Below, one piece after another: positions 1-9,709 of a stretch of DNA of 56,602 bases. The stretch is from NCBI GenBank assembly GCA_001917135.1, contig MNTT01000009.1, positions 1 to 56,602 on the forward strand, given 5' to 3'. The stretch's first letter is position 1; every line of letters begins with the position of its first letter. The DNA is from Acetobacter sp. 46_36 (lineage in GTDB: Bacteria; Pseudomonadota; Alphaproteobacteria; RF32; CAG-239). The notes below the pieces were generated by a model. That model made no database searches and was not told the DNA's origin. It was given only the letters and a program-made list of their open reading frames with translations. Position numbers and translations under genes: made by a program.

Positions 1-3000
1 GCCCGATGCCCCCGTTTACGCTGTCCGTCGTGTTCTTTATGTTCGCTCCGTTCTTTATGCCGTATACGTCTTTGCTCTCTTCTGCGCTGATTGTAATGTT
101 GATTTCCTTGGTGTTGGTTAAAGTGAGGCGTGAGGAAAGATCTGTTGCCGTTGCCCGCCAGCAGCCGGAAGCTTCGTCGGCAGTGCATATCGTCCCTTCC
201 GGACATTCGCTTTCGCCGGAATAATAGCCTTTTGCCGTGTCGCAGGCATAAGTGCAGGTGTTGCAGACATTGTCGCCGGACTGGTTTGCGGTCGGGGTCG
301 GCGTGGCAACTTTTCCGGTTTGTTCGGGGCAGGTTACATACTCGCCTTCCGGGCAGGCCTTTGCGTTATCTTTGTCCGGAACAAAGCATCGGTTTTCCAA
401 TTTGCAGGTATAGCCGGGATTTGCCTTTTCGCACAATATTGAGGTATTGTAGGAATTTTGCGCTTCATCGCAGCCTTGGATGATGTAGCATTTGCTTTCC
501 GCATCTTGAGTGCAGGTACCGGTGGGGGATACAATTTCGCAGCCTTCTGAGTTTGGATAATATCCGGTGGAGGAACCGCCACACTCGTATTCGCAGCGGT
601 AACATTCGGCATCGCCGGCAAAGTTTCCGGTTGACCTTTCCGTTGTAATCATTCCAGGGGTTTGCGGGCACTGTCCCGATAGATACTGGCCGGCGGGGCA
701 GGTTTTGGCAGTTCCTTTGCCGGTACAGCCGTTTTGTACATAGTCGCACTCGTAGCCCGGATTGTAGTTGGTGCAGTCGCGCGGCTTGGTGTAGAAGCCT
801 TTGCTGGTGTCGCACTGGCTGCGTTTGAAACAGCCGGATGCGGAATCTTCGGCACAGATGTATTCGGGCTGGGCAATCAGACAGGCGTCGTTGTCTTCAT
901 AATACATATTTTCGGTATCGCAGCTATAAGTGCAGGTATAGCATTGCTGCCCGCCGGAGAAGTTTTCGGTCGGTTTTGCTTCAACCGTGTTGCCGGTTTT
1001 TTCTTCACAGGAAAGGTATTCCCCGACGGGGCAGTTGCGGACTTCTCCCTGAACGTAACATTCGTTGTCAAGTTTGCAGTAATATCCCGGAAATGCCTTT
1101 TCGCAGTCGCTCTGCGAATCATAAAGGTTCTGTTCGGTGTTGCAGGTCTTTGGATAGTAGCAGCCGTTGCTTTCCAGAGAGCATATTTTCTGCGTATGTG
1201 CGGTGTTGCAGCTGGATTCGTCCGGATAATAGCTGGCGGCGACGTCGCATTCGTATTGGCAGGTATAGCACTGCTGCTCGCCGGACATATTGCCGGTCGG
1301 ATCGGAGGAAACCAGTTTTTTGCCGGTGATGACAGGGCATTCGGTGTATTCCTGTTCCGGTTCGGACGGGCAGGGTTTTACTCCGCCTTTGACATAACAG
1401 CCGGCGGAAAGGGTACAGCTGTAGCCGTTGTAATACTCTTCGCAGCTTTCCTGTTTATTGTAGAAATGGTTTGCCTCGTCGCAGGTTGAGGTCTTGTAGC
1501 AGCCGGAAGGAACGTCCATGGCGCACAGCCAGCCCTGATGAGCAGCGGTGCATTCTGTTTCTTCGGTATAATGTCCGGTATCATTGTTGCAGGCGTAGGA
1601 ACAGGTGTTGCAACGGTATTCCCCGGCATAGTTGTCGGTCGGGGTCGGCGTGACGATGTTGCCTTCTTTTTCCGGGCAGGTGACGTATTCATTTTCGGGG
1701 CACTCCAGCGCGATGTCTTTGACGTAACAGCCGTCTTCGGATTTGCAGGCGTAACCGGTATTGTTTTGCATACACAACGGCAGGTCTTCGTAATAGCCCT
1801 GCTTTTCGTCGCAGCCGGTCGGCGTATAACATTGCGACAGCCCGTCGAGGCTGCAGGTGCGCCCTTTGTTGTTTGTTGTGCAGAGTTCGTCGCTGGGGTA
1901 ATAGCGTTCTTCGGCGTCGCATTGGTATTCGCAAGTGTAACACTGGTTGGTTCCGGACATATTTTCGGTCGGGACATACTGGGTCGTGTTGCCGGGTTTG
2001 GAGGGGCATTTGCCGGAGGTATATTCATTTTCCGGGCAGGGGGCGGCATCGGTTTTGACAAAGCAGCCGGATTCGGGGTCGGTTTCGCAGATGTAGCCTT
2101 TATTGGCATCTTCGCAGACGCCCGAATTGGGGTAATAGCCCTGGTCGGTCAGGCAGGAATAGCTGCAGCGGTAGCAGGCTTCTTCGCCGGCATAATTGCC
2201 GCTGGCGATTTCATCAAGCTTATTGCCGGGTTTTTCCGCGCAGCCGCCTTTGGTGTATTCATCCTGCGGACACTGGCGGGCATCGCCTTTGACGTAACAC
2301 TTGCTGAGCTCATCTTCCTTGCAGAAGTAACCGGTATTGGCAGCCTCGCAGGAGCCGGAGTCATTATAATAATTATTCAGTTCGTCGCAGTCTCCGGCCT
2401 TATAACATCCGGACGTTTCTTCAACATAGCAGGATTTGCCCGGGTTGTTGCGGGTGCATTCGCTCTGGTTGCCATAGAACCCCTCGGCGGCTTTACAGGT
2501 ATAAACGCAGTTGTAACAGGGATTTTCCCCAGACATATCTCCGCTTTCCTCTTCGGCGACCGTCGTGCCCGGCTTTTCGGGGCAGAGGCCGGTTGTGTAC
2601 TGTCCCGTCGGGCATCTCTTGGGGTCGCCTTTGATATAACATTCGTTATAGAGGGTACAGGAATACCCTTTGAACGCATTTTCACAGTCCTCCAGCCCGG
2701 AGTAATATCCCATGTCGGTACGGCAACCTGATACCATAAAACACTGCGAGCTGTGGTCCAGGGCGCAGGAACGTCCGGTATTGGCATTTTCGCAAGTTTC
2801 GGCATCGCTGTAATAGCCTTTGGCAGAGATACAGGTGTATTCGCAGGCGAAACATTTTTCCTCGCCGGTGAAATTGCCGCTTTCCTTTTCTTCCACGTCA
2901 TTGCCGACGCGGTCGGGACAGAGGCCGGCAGTGTATTCGCCGCTGGGGCAGGCTTTGGGAGCGCCTTTGGTGTAGCAGCCAAATTCTTCAACGCACTCGT

Positions 3001-6000
3001 AGCCTTTGAATGTGCTGGTGCAGGCGCCAAGAGAGCCGTAATAGCCGCGGCTGTTGTCGCAGCCGGTCGGCGTATAGCATCCGGAGGAACTGCCGTATTC
3101 GCAATAATGGGACGGGTGCTTTTCGGAACATTCGGCTTTTTCGGTATAATACTGGTGTTCCGTGTCGCAGGCATAGGCGCAGGTGTTGCAGTATTCGTCG
3201 CCGGATTTGTTGTCGGTCGGGGTCGGCGTGGCAATGTTGCCTTCTTTGCCTGGGCAGGTAACGTATTCGCCGGACGGACACTGTTTGGGCGCACCTTTGA
3301 CATAACAGCCGTTTTGAGTTTTGCAGGCATAGCCGTCGTAGTATTCTTCGCAGGTTTCCTGATCGTCATAAAAATTCTGCGCGGCGTCGCATTTGGACGG
3401 CTTGTAGCAGCCGGAAGCAGGGTCGGCGGCGCAAATGTACTCGGGCTGGGCGAGATTGCAGGCATCCATGTCTTCATAATAGCGGCCGGCGGTGTCGCAA
3501 GTATAGGCGCAGGTGTTGCACTGTTTGTCGCCAGACCAGCTGCCGCTTGGGGTCGGCGTGGCGATATTGCCGGTTTTGGGCGGGCATTCGGTATATTGCT
3601 GCTCGGGTTCGGACGGGCAGTTCAACGGATCGCCGCGGGAATAGCAGCCGTGGGTATTTTTACAGCTGTAGCCGCGGTTGGCTGCCAGACACGGGGCTTC
3701 TTCTTCATAATATCCGTCTTCCAGGTTGCAGACAGACGTTATGTAACAGCCTGACATGCTGTCCGGAACGCAGGTAAATTCAGGAAAGGCAATGTTGCAG
3801 GCGCCTTCGGACTGGAAATAGCCCTGCGTCGTGTCGCAGGTGTAGGAACAGGTGTAGCATTTTTGTTCGCCGCTCATGGAACCGCTTTCTTCCTCGGTTA
3901 CGTTGTTGCCGTCTTTGGGCGGGCATTTTCCGGCCAGATACTCGCCGGACGGGCAGGCTTTGGGGTCGCCTTTGACGTAGCAGTCTTCTTCCAGTTTGCA
4001 GGAATAGCCGTTGTTATTGTTTTCACAGGCGGTCTGCTGGTCGTAGTGCCCTTTGTTTGCATCGCAGCCGGCAGGAACATAACAGCCGGATTCGTCGTTT
4101 ATTTCGCAAACTTTGGTCGGGTGAGCTTGGGTGCAGTCAGAATCGCTGTCATAATATCTGTTTTTTGTATCGCAGGTGTAGGCGCAGGTGTAGCAGGCGG
4201 CGTCGCCGGCAAAACTGCCGCTGGGGTTTTCCTGAGTGGTGTTGCCCGGTTTGGTGGGGCAGAGGCCGCCGGTATACTGTCCTTCGGGGCAGGCTTTTTC
4301 GGTGTTTTTGGTATAACAGCCGCCGGTTTCACGGCAGTTCCATCCGGGGAAGGCGGCCTGGCAGAGGTCGTTGCTTGAATACCATCCGGCGGCCGTGTTG
4401 CATGCTCCGGGAATATGGCAGCCCGACGTTTCGTCAGCGGCACAGGTGCTGCCGGGGTGGGCTTTCAGGCAGGAGCTTTGGTCGTCGTAGTAGTTGTTGG
4501 ACGTATCGCAGCCGTAAGAACAGCTGTAGCAGGGCAGTTCCCCGGCGTAGTTTCCGGTGGCGCTCGGGGTAGCGACTTTGCCGTCCTTTTCAGGGCATTC
4601 GGTATATTCGTCCAGCGGACAGGTTTTGGCTTCGCCTTTAATGTAGCAGCGGTTTTCGGTCAATGTGCAGTTGTAGCCGCGGTTGGCGGTTTGGCAGCTT
4701 TCGTCTGTGTCGTAGAAATTTTTTGACGTGTTGCACGAGTATACACAGGCATAACATTGATTTTCGCCGGAAAATTCTCCGGTCGGCTTAGGCTCGACAT
4801 TATGTTCGGGGCGGGTGGGACATTCGGTGTACTGCTCGTCCGGGCAGTCTTTGGCATCGCCTTTCTTATAACAGCCGTTGGACTGGATGTCGCAGGCGTA
4901 ACCGGTGTTTACCTGTTCGCAGTCTTGCTGCTCCTCATAATATCCGGCGGCGGTGCTGCACTTGGACGGGATATAGCATCCGGTCGAGGGCTGCAGTTCG
5001 CATTCCATGCCGGTGTTGGCGGCGGTGCAGGAAGGCTTGTCGTCATAGTGTTTGGACGCGGTATCGCAGGCGCCTTTGACATAGCAGTTTGAGGGGCCGT
5101 CAAGATTGCAGACGTGTCCGGTGTTGGCGGCGGTGCAGGCGCCGTTGTCGTCATAATACCCTTTGGACGTGTCACAGCCGGTAACGCGGTAGCAGCCGGA
5201 TTCTTCTTCAATGCCGCAGGCTTTGCCGGTGTTGGCAGTCTGGCAGGAGCCGTTGTCGGGATAGTATTTGTCTGACACTTTACATGTATATATGCAGGTA
5301 AAGCACTGATTTTCCCCGCTCATGCTGCCGCTGGGCGATTCCGAAACGTCGTTGCCGGTTTTGGAAGGGCATTTTCCGGTCAGATATTCGCCGACGGGGC
5401 AGTCTTTGGGGTCGCCTTTGACGTAACATTTGTCGCGCAGCTCGCAGGCATAGCCGGGGTTGGCGGTTTCGCAGTCTTTCTGTTCCTCATAAAATCCGGC
5501 GGCGGTATTGCAGCCGGAGGGCTTGTAGCAGCCGGAGGCGTCGTTCAGGCTGCAGAACTGTTCGGGGTTGGCCTTTTCGCAGCTGTCTTTGAGGGTGTAA
5601 TATTTGTTTGTTTCGTCGCAGGTGTAAGCACAGGTGTAGCACTGTTTGGCGCCCGACATATTTTCGGTCGGGGTCGGCGTTACTTTGTTGCCTTCTTTGG
5701 ACGGGCATTCGGTATATTCCTGTTCCGGTTCGGACGGGCAGGGCTTTTCGCCGCCTTTGACGTAACAGCCGTATTGGGTGGTGCATTCGTAGCCGACATA
5801 ATAATCTTCACAGCTTTGCTGTTCGTCGTAATAGTGCTCGTCTTCCTTGCAGCCGGCAGCGACGTAGCAGGAAGAGGCGGGGTCTACGGCGCAGAGGTGG
5901 CCGGTGCTGGCGGTAAGGCAGGCACCCTCTTCTTCATAATAGCCGGCGGCGGTGTTGCAGCCGGAAGGGACGAAACAGCCGGTTTCGCCGTCTTCGGCGC

Positions 6001-8206
6001 AGAATTTGCCGGTATTGGCCGCCTGACAGGCGCCGATATCATCATAGTGTTTTTCCGCAGGGTTGCAGCTGTAACGGCAGGTGTAGCAGGAAGCACTGCC
6101 GGACATATTGCCGGAAACAATTTCGGTAACGGTGGTGCCTTCTTTTTTGGGGCAGTTGCCTTTCAGGTATTCGCCGACCGGGCAGTCTTTGGCGGTTCCT
6201 TTGGTATAGCAGCCGTTGTCCGCAATGCAGTTATAGCCTTTGAACGCGTTTTCGCAGAGGGTAACGGTGCCGTAATAACCGAGAGCGGTGTTGCAGCCTG
6301 ACGTTTTGTAACAGTCGGAGGCTTTGTCAAGAGAGCAGGTTTTGCCGTAATTGTCGGCGGTACAGGTCTGGTTGTCTTTATAATAACCGAGCGAGGTGTT
6401 GCAGGTGTAGACGCAGGTGCCGCAGGCAGACGGGCCGGCGTAATTTCCGGTTTCGTTTTTAACGACGGTGTTGCCGGTTTTGGGTGCACAGGATGTATAT
6501 TCGCCGTCCGGGCAGGTTTTGGCGGTGCCGCGGGCAAAACAGCCGTTGCTTTCGATGATGTTGTAGCCCGGAAACTGGGCGGTTACCTCTTCCCGCGTGT
6601 CGTAGTAGCCCTGACTGTTGTCGCAGCCGGTTACCTTATAACAGCCGGAGCGCTCGTCCCTGGCGCAGCTTTTATTGGTATTGGCGAGGATACAGGCAGA
6701 ATTGGTGTCGTAATATTTTTTGGAAACGTCGCAGCCGGAAACGCGGTAACAGCCGTTGGACTGGACGGAGCAGGTATTCCCAACATTGGCGGAGGTGCAG
6801 TTCAACATGGAATCATACCAGCCGCCGTCGGTGTTACAGGTATAGGAACAGCGGTAACAGCGGTCGTCGCCGGAGTAGTTCGGCGTGGCAATCTGGGAAA
6901 CATTTTTTCCGTCAATCGGGGGACAGCTGCCGCTGACGAACTGGTTTTCGGGACAGGACTTGGGGGTGCCTTTGACGTAGCAGCCGTTTTGCAGAACCGC
7001 ATTATAACCGGGGTATTTGGCGTTGATTTCCGCCGCCGTGTCGTAGTAGCCGCCGGCATTGTCGCAACCGCCGGCCTTATAGCAGCCCGAGGCGGTGTTC
7101 ATGCCGCAGGTTTTGCCGGGGTTGGCGCTTTGGCAGGAGCCGTGGTCGTTGTAATATCCCTGTTTGGTGTCGCAGGTGTAGGAACAATAGTAGCACTTGT
7201 CGGCGCCGGACATGCTGCCGCTTTCGGTCTGGGTGACGGCATTGCCGGGTTTTTGCGGGCAGTTGCCGTTAGTGTACTGGTTGTCGGGGCAGGGTATCGG
7301 CGCGTAGGTGCAGCGGTAACATTTGAGCGTACCCGAAAGGTTGCCGCTTTCAGTCTGAGTCAGCGTAAAGCCCGGGCGTTCGGCGCAGGAGGTAGCTTCG
7401 CCGTTCGGGCAGTCAAGAGCAACGTCGATGATAAAACAGCCGTTTTCGTGCTGTTTGCAAGAATAACCCGGGTAGGTGTTCATACAGGTGTTTTTGTCCT
7501 GATGAAAACCGGCTGCGTCATTGCACGTGTATTGGCAGGCGTAGCACTGCTCATTGCCCGAGTATGAGGAAGAGGGGATTTCGGTCAGCGATGTGCCGGC
7601 TTTTTCCGGGCAGCCGCCCTTCAGGTACTGTCCGGCCGGGCAGGCGGCGGGAACACAGGTATTGCCGGATTTCTGCCAAAATCTTTCGCAGGAATCCAGT
7701 TTCAGCTTATTTTCACAGGTTGAGCAGATGCCGTGCTCGGGGCAGGCGTCAAGCGGATAGTCGGCGACATTGCATGACGGGCCGGAGGAGCCGCCGCCAC
7801 CGCCGCCCGAACCGAGGGCGAGCGCTCCGGCGCCGACCGCGGCCGCACCCAGAAGGACGAGTCCGGTGTTGATACCGCCGGTTTCTTTGATGATTTTGCG
7901 ACACTGCAAATCGGAATCGTCATGGCAGGGAACCCTGACGGAAGCGCCGAACTGAAGCAGAAGCTTGTAAGCGGAGTAGTCTTTCTGCTGCTGGGCGATG
8001 CAGAGCGCAGTGTTTTGGGTAACGTAGTCTTTGATGTTGATGTAGCGTTTGAACTCTTCAAGGCGGGCAATATTGGCGTTTTTGGCCCAAAGGTACAGGT
8101 GATACGGCGTCAGCCTGGTTGCCGCCGCAGCAGTATTTATATTGATTATCATGACCAGGGAAATCGCACTGAGCACGTTTCCGAGGCGCCTAATTAGCCT
8201 TTTCAA
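1..8206 (-). CDS. Giant secreted cysteine-rich modular protein (3' end beyond window)
   Basis: The minus-strand frame is open from TTG at 8206 to the window edge: 2735 codons with no stop. The TTG start is preferred over the ATG at 8152 because GGAGA lies 7 nt upstream and it yields a complete signal peptide: MKRLIRR, a hydrophobic core, then NTAAAA with cleavage near residue 29. Residues about 35-90 look like an ankyrin-type pair (LLLQFGASV), followed by a hydrophobic Ala/Gly stretch ending in GSGGGGGGSS near residue 140. Then come 23 modules of about 110 residues, each with roughly 12 cysteines around recurring patterns: SGCY, GCYVKG, CPxGEYxxGxCP, [ST]GNMSG-x3-CYTC-x2-TCDT, GYY and NPGY. 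The last residues switch to a Cys-free stretch (ITISAEES, YGIKNGANIKN), possibly the start of a beta-helix or autotransporter passenger. Likely exported and disulfide-rich at the cell surface; role unknown. Apparent plus-strand ORFs here are antisense shadows. Confidence 0.9.
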   Translation of the reverse strand, partial: MKRLIRRLGNVLSAISLVMIININTAAAATRLTPYHLYLWAKNANIARLEEFKRYINIKDYVTQNTALCIAQQQKDYSAYKLLLQFGASVRVPCHDDSDLQCRKIIKETGGINTGLVLLGAAAVGAGALALGSGGGGGGSSGPSCNVADYPLDACPEHGICSTCENKLKLDSCERFWQKSGNTCVPAACPAGQYLKGGCPEKAGTSLTEIPSSSYSGNEQCYACQYTCNDAAGFHQDKNTCMNTYPGYSCKQHENGCFIIDVALDCPNGEATSCAERPGFTLTQTESGNLSGTLKCYRCTYAPIPCPDNQYTNGNCPQKPGNAVTQTESGSMSGADKCYYCSYTCDTKQGYYNDHGSCQSANPGKTCGMNTASGCYKAGGCDNAGGYYDTAAEINAKYPGYNAVLQNGCYVKGTPKSCPENQFVSGSCPPIDGKNVSQIATPNYSGDDRCYRCSYTCNTDGGWYDSMLNCTSANVGNTCSVQSNGCYRVSGCDVSKKYYDTNSACILANTNKSCARDERSGCYKVTGCDNSQGYYDTREEVTAQFPGYNIIESNGCFARGTAKTCPDGEYTSCAPKTGNTVVKNETGNYAGPSACGTCVYTCNTSLGYYKDNQTCTADNYGKTCSLDKASDCYKTSGCNTALGYYGTVTLCENAFKGYNCIADNGCYTKGTAKDCPVGEYLKGNCPKKEGTTVTEIVSGNMSGSASCYTCRYSCNPAEKHYDDIGACQAANTGKFCAEDGETGCFVPSGCNTAAGYYEEEGACLTASTGHLCAVDPASSCYVAAGCKEDEHYYDEQQSCEDYYVGYECTTQYGCYVKGGEKPCPSEPEQEYTECPSKEGNKVTPTPTENMSGAKQCYTCAYTCDETNKYYTLKDSCEKANPEQFCSLNDASGCYKPSGCNTAAGFYEEQKDCETANPGYACELRDKCYVKGDPKDCPVGEYLTGKCPSKTGNDVSESPSGSMSGENQCFTCIYTCKVSDKYYPDNGSCQTANTGKACGIEEESGCYRVTGCDTSKGYYDDNGACTAANTGHVCNLDGPSNCYVKGACDTASKHYDDKPSCTAANTGMECELQPSTGCYIPSKCSTAAGYYEEQQDCEQVNTGYACDIQSNGCYKKGDAKDCPDEQYTECPTRPEHNVEPKPTGEFSGENQCYACVYSCNTSKNFYDTDESCQTANRGYNCTLTENRCYIKGEAKTCPLDEYTECPEKDGKVATPSATGNYAGELPCYSCSYGCDTSNNYYDDQSSCLKAHPGSTCAADETSGCHIPGACNTAAGWYSSNDLCQAAFPGWNCRETGGCYTKNTEKACPEGQYTGGLCPTKPGNTTQENPSGSFAGDAACYTCAYTCDTKNRYYDSDSDCTQAHPTKVCEINDESGCYVPAGCDANKGHYDQQTACENNNNGYSCKLEEDCYVKGDPKACPSGEYLAGKCPPKDGNNVTEEESGSMSGEQKCYTCSYTCDTTQGYFQSEGACNIAFPEFTCVPDSMSGCYITSVCNLEDGYYEEEAPCLAANRGYSCKNTHGCYSRGDPLNCPSEPEQQYTECPPKTGNIATPTPSGSWSGDKQCNTCAYTCDTAGRYYEDMDACNLAQPEYICAADPASGCYKPSKCDAAQNFYDDQETCEEYYDGYACKTQNGCYVKGAPKQCPSGEYVTCPGKEGNIATPTPTDNKSGDEYCNTCAYACDTEHQYYTEKAECSEKHPSHYCEYGSSSGCYTPTGCDNSRGYYGSLGACTSTFKGYECVEEFGCYTKGAPKACPSGEYTAGLCPDRVGNDVEEKESGNFTGEEKCFACEYTCISAKGYYSDAETCENANTGRSCALDHSSQCFMVSGCRTDMGYYSGLEDCENAFKGYSCTLYNECYIKGDPKRCPTGQYTTGLCPEKPGTTVAEEESGDMSGENPCYNCVYTCKAAEGFYGNQSECTRNNPGKSCYVEETSGCYKAGDCDELNNYYNDSGSCEAANTGYFCKEDELSKCYVKGDARQCPQDEYTKGGCAEKPGNKLDEIASGNYAGEEACYRCSYSCLTDQGYYPNSGVCEDANKGYICETDPESGCFVKTDAAPCPENEYTSGKCPSKPGNTTQYVPTENMSGTNQCYTCEYQCDAEERYYPSDELCTTNNKGRTCSLDGLSQCYTPTGCDEKQGYYEDLPLCMQNNTGYACKSEDGCYVKDIALECPENEYVTCPEKEGNIVTPTPTDNYAGEYRCNTCSYACNNDTGHYTEETECTAAHQGWLCAMDVPSGCYKTSTCDEANHFYNKQESCEEYYNGYSCTLSAGCYVKGGVKPCPSEPEQEYTECPVITGKKLVSSDPTGNMSGEQQCYTCQYECDVAASYYPDESSCNTAHTQKICSLESNGCYYPKTCNTEQNLYDSQSDCEKAFPGYYCKLDNECYVQGEVRNCPVGEYLSCEEKTGNTVEAKPTENFSGGQQCYTCTYSCDTENMYYEDNDACLIAQPEYICAEDSASGCFKRSQCDTSKGFYTKPRDCTNYNPGYECDYVQNGCTGKGTAKTCPAGQYLSGQCPQTPGMITTERSTGNFAGDAECYRCEYECGGSSTGYYPNSEGCEIVSPTGTCTQDAESKCYIIQGCDEAQNSYNTSILCEKANPGYTCKLENRCFVPDKDNAKACPEGEYVTCPEQTGKVATPTPTANQSGDNVCNTCTYACDTAKGYYSGESECPEGTICTADEASGCWRATATDLSSRLTLTNTKEINITISAEESKDVYGIKNGANIKNTTDSVNGGIG

Positions 8207-8272
8207 TAAAAAGTCTCCGCTTATACACCTTTGGCGTCAGTTTATGCCGGGAATAATTAATAATCGGTAAAA

Positions 8273-8302
8273 AATATACGAAAATGTTTGTATTGAGTCT
8301 AA
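8273..8302 (-). promoter_or_regulatory. Candidate promoter of the giant gene
   Basis: On the minus strand TTAGAC (8302-8297) and TATATT (8278-8273) are separated by 18 bp, giving a start point near 8266 and a leader of about 60 nt before the TTG codon. The -35 element overlaps the gene-proximal GAGTCT box, which fits class II-type activation. Both hexamers are imperfect, so this is an inference from spacing. Confidence 0.45.
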
Positions 8303-8334
8303 TAATGAGTCTAAAACGAGTCTTTTCAGAGTCT
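8295..8334. promoter_or_regulatory. Four phased GAGTCT direct repeats (candidate operator)
   Basis: GAGTCT occurs at 8295, 8307, 8318 and 8329, so starts are 12, 11 and 11 bp apart, about one helical turn. The linkers are AT-rich and differ from each other, so only the hexamer is conserved. Direct repeats at about 11 bp are typical of OmpR/PhoB-family response-regulator sites. The array sits just upstream of, and overlaps, the candidate -35 of the giant gene. It could equally act on the divergent peptidase gene. Confidence 0.55.
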
Positions 8335-8602
8335 TAATATGATAAAAAAGTTGTTTGTATCTTTTATCCGACTCGCAATTTTGCAAATTTTCTGGCAGGC
8401 AGCCATGAGACTGTTTTTTGTCAATAATAAACTGGTTATCCGTCTGATTTTAAAAATAAAATTAAAGGTTTATTTATAATCGGGGAGTAGAATTCCCTTA
8501 TTGGCGAAATAAAAATTTGCACGGCGGAATTTTATCGGCATGGTGGAAATTTGCGAAACGAAGCTTTATTGGTAAAAAAAAATTTGAGAAAAGGAAAAGA
8601 CA
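8335..8602. other. AT-rich divergent intergenic region
   Basis: This stretch separates the minus-strand giant gene from the plus-strand peptidase. It holds T/A-rich tracts and a TATAAT-like hexamer near 8474, about 130 bp before the peptidase ATG, but no convincing -35. I see no RNA gene or ORF here. Confidence 0.4.
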
Positions 8603-9709
8603 ATGGATTTGCGTAAAATGACAGAGGATTTGGTTAAGTTCAGAACGGAGACGGGGAACGCCGCCGAGATTGACAAATGCCTGGCATATATTGCCGCGAG
8701 TTTTGACGGTACGGGCGCAGTGGTTAAAATTGAGCGGTTTGACGATGCAAGCCCGGTCATTTACATCAGCAACAACGACAGTATGACGCAAGATGCGCTG
8801 GTGCTCGGACATATTGATGTGGTAAAAGCGGCGGACGGCATGTTTGCGCCGAAGATTGAAGACGGCAGAATGTACGGGCGCGGAACATTGGATATGAAGT
8901 CTTTTGCCGCGGTGGCGATGAATTCAATGCATTATGTGCTGGAGCATAAGCCGGCGGTTAAGTTCGGCGTTATTTTATCTACCGACGAAGAACAAGGCAG
9001 CAAAAGCACGCACGCGTTTATGGCGCGCTATCCGGAGCTGAACGCCGGCGTAGTGCTTGACAATGACGTGGGCGGCGATATCGGCGTTATTATCAACAAA
9101 TGCAAAAACCCGGTGTTTGTCCGGCTGACGGCGGAAGGCGTTCCGGCGCACGGGTCGACGCCGTGGGACGGCCTTGACGCCAACGAGATGCTGATGCGGA
9201 CGATTGCCGGGCTCAGGCGGTTTTATCCGTACTTTGACATTAACAGCGGCAAGCCTGCAAATACCTGGATTGATACCATGCATGCGGCGCGCATCAGCGG
9301 CGGCGATGTTTCCAACATCATTTCCGGGCGGGCGGAGGCGCTGTTGGATATCCGGCTGACGGAGACATCAACGGTTGAAGATTTGGCAAAAAATCTGCGG
9401 GAAGCGTGCGCTCCGGGCGTCAGCTATGAAATCGTTTCCGCATCGACGCCGGTGGTTATGAGCGAGGATAATCCGCAAATTCTGGCTTATAAAGGGCTGG
9501 CAGAACAGGTAACCGGGCGGAAAATCGTTTTCGAGCAGATTGGCGGGGCAACCGATGCGCGGCTTTTTGCGGAAAAAGGGGCGACGGTGATAATGCACTC
9601 CGGTACGGGCGAGGGCATGCATGCCGACGGCGAATATGTGGTCTGGCAGTCGGTCGAAGAGCTGGCACGGATTCAGATTGAATACCTGAAAAGTCTGGCG
9701 AATGCTTAA
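8603..9709 (+). CDS. M20-family metallopeptidase (DapE/ArgE-like)
   Basis: This 368-residue protein has the M20 co-catalytic zinc hydrolase signatures. GHIDVV supplies the first metal-binding His-Asp near residue 72, GRGTLDMKS supplies the bridging Asp, and STDEEQGS supplies the catalytic and metal-binding Glu pair. A dimerisation-domain core, PAHGSTPWDG, follows near residue 190, and GGATDAR plus HSGTGEGMHADGEYV supply the C-terminal His region. M20 enzymes hydrolyse amide bonds of N-acylated amino acids or dipeptides. The true substrate (succinyl-diaminopimelate, acetyl-ornithine or a dipeptide) cannot be told from the sequence. No signal peptide is visible, so it is probably cytosolic. An AAGGAAAAG stretch precedes the ATG. 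Its stop overlaps the start of the next gene by 8 bp, so the two are probably co-translated. Confidence 0.88.
   Translation: MDLRKMTEDLVKFRTETGNAAEIDKCLAYIAASFDGTGAVVKIERFDDASPVIYISNNDSMTQDALVLGHIDVVKAADGMFAPKIEDGRMYGRGTLDMKSFAAVAMNSMHYVLEHKPAVKFGVILSTDEEQGSKSTHAFMARYPELNAGVVLDNDVGGDIGVIINKCKNPVFVRLTAEGVPAHGSTPWDGLDANEMLMRTIAGLRRFYPYFDINSGKPANTWIDTMHAARISGGDVSNIISGRAEALLDIRLTETSTVEDLAKNLREACAPGVSYEIVSASTPVVMSEDNPQILAYKGLAEQVTGRKIVFEQIGGATDARLFAEKGATVIMHSGTGEGMHADGEYVVWQSVEELARIQIEYLKSLANA

Noticed and set aside
734..4726. Long plus-strand frames reading as hydrophobic Ala/Gly/Val/Phe-rich membrane proteins
   Set aside because: They are antisense to the cysteine-module gene. Their composition arises from reversed Cys, Pro, Tyr and Gly codons, and they lack ribosome-binding sites.
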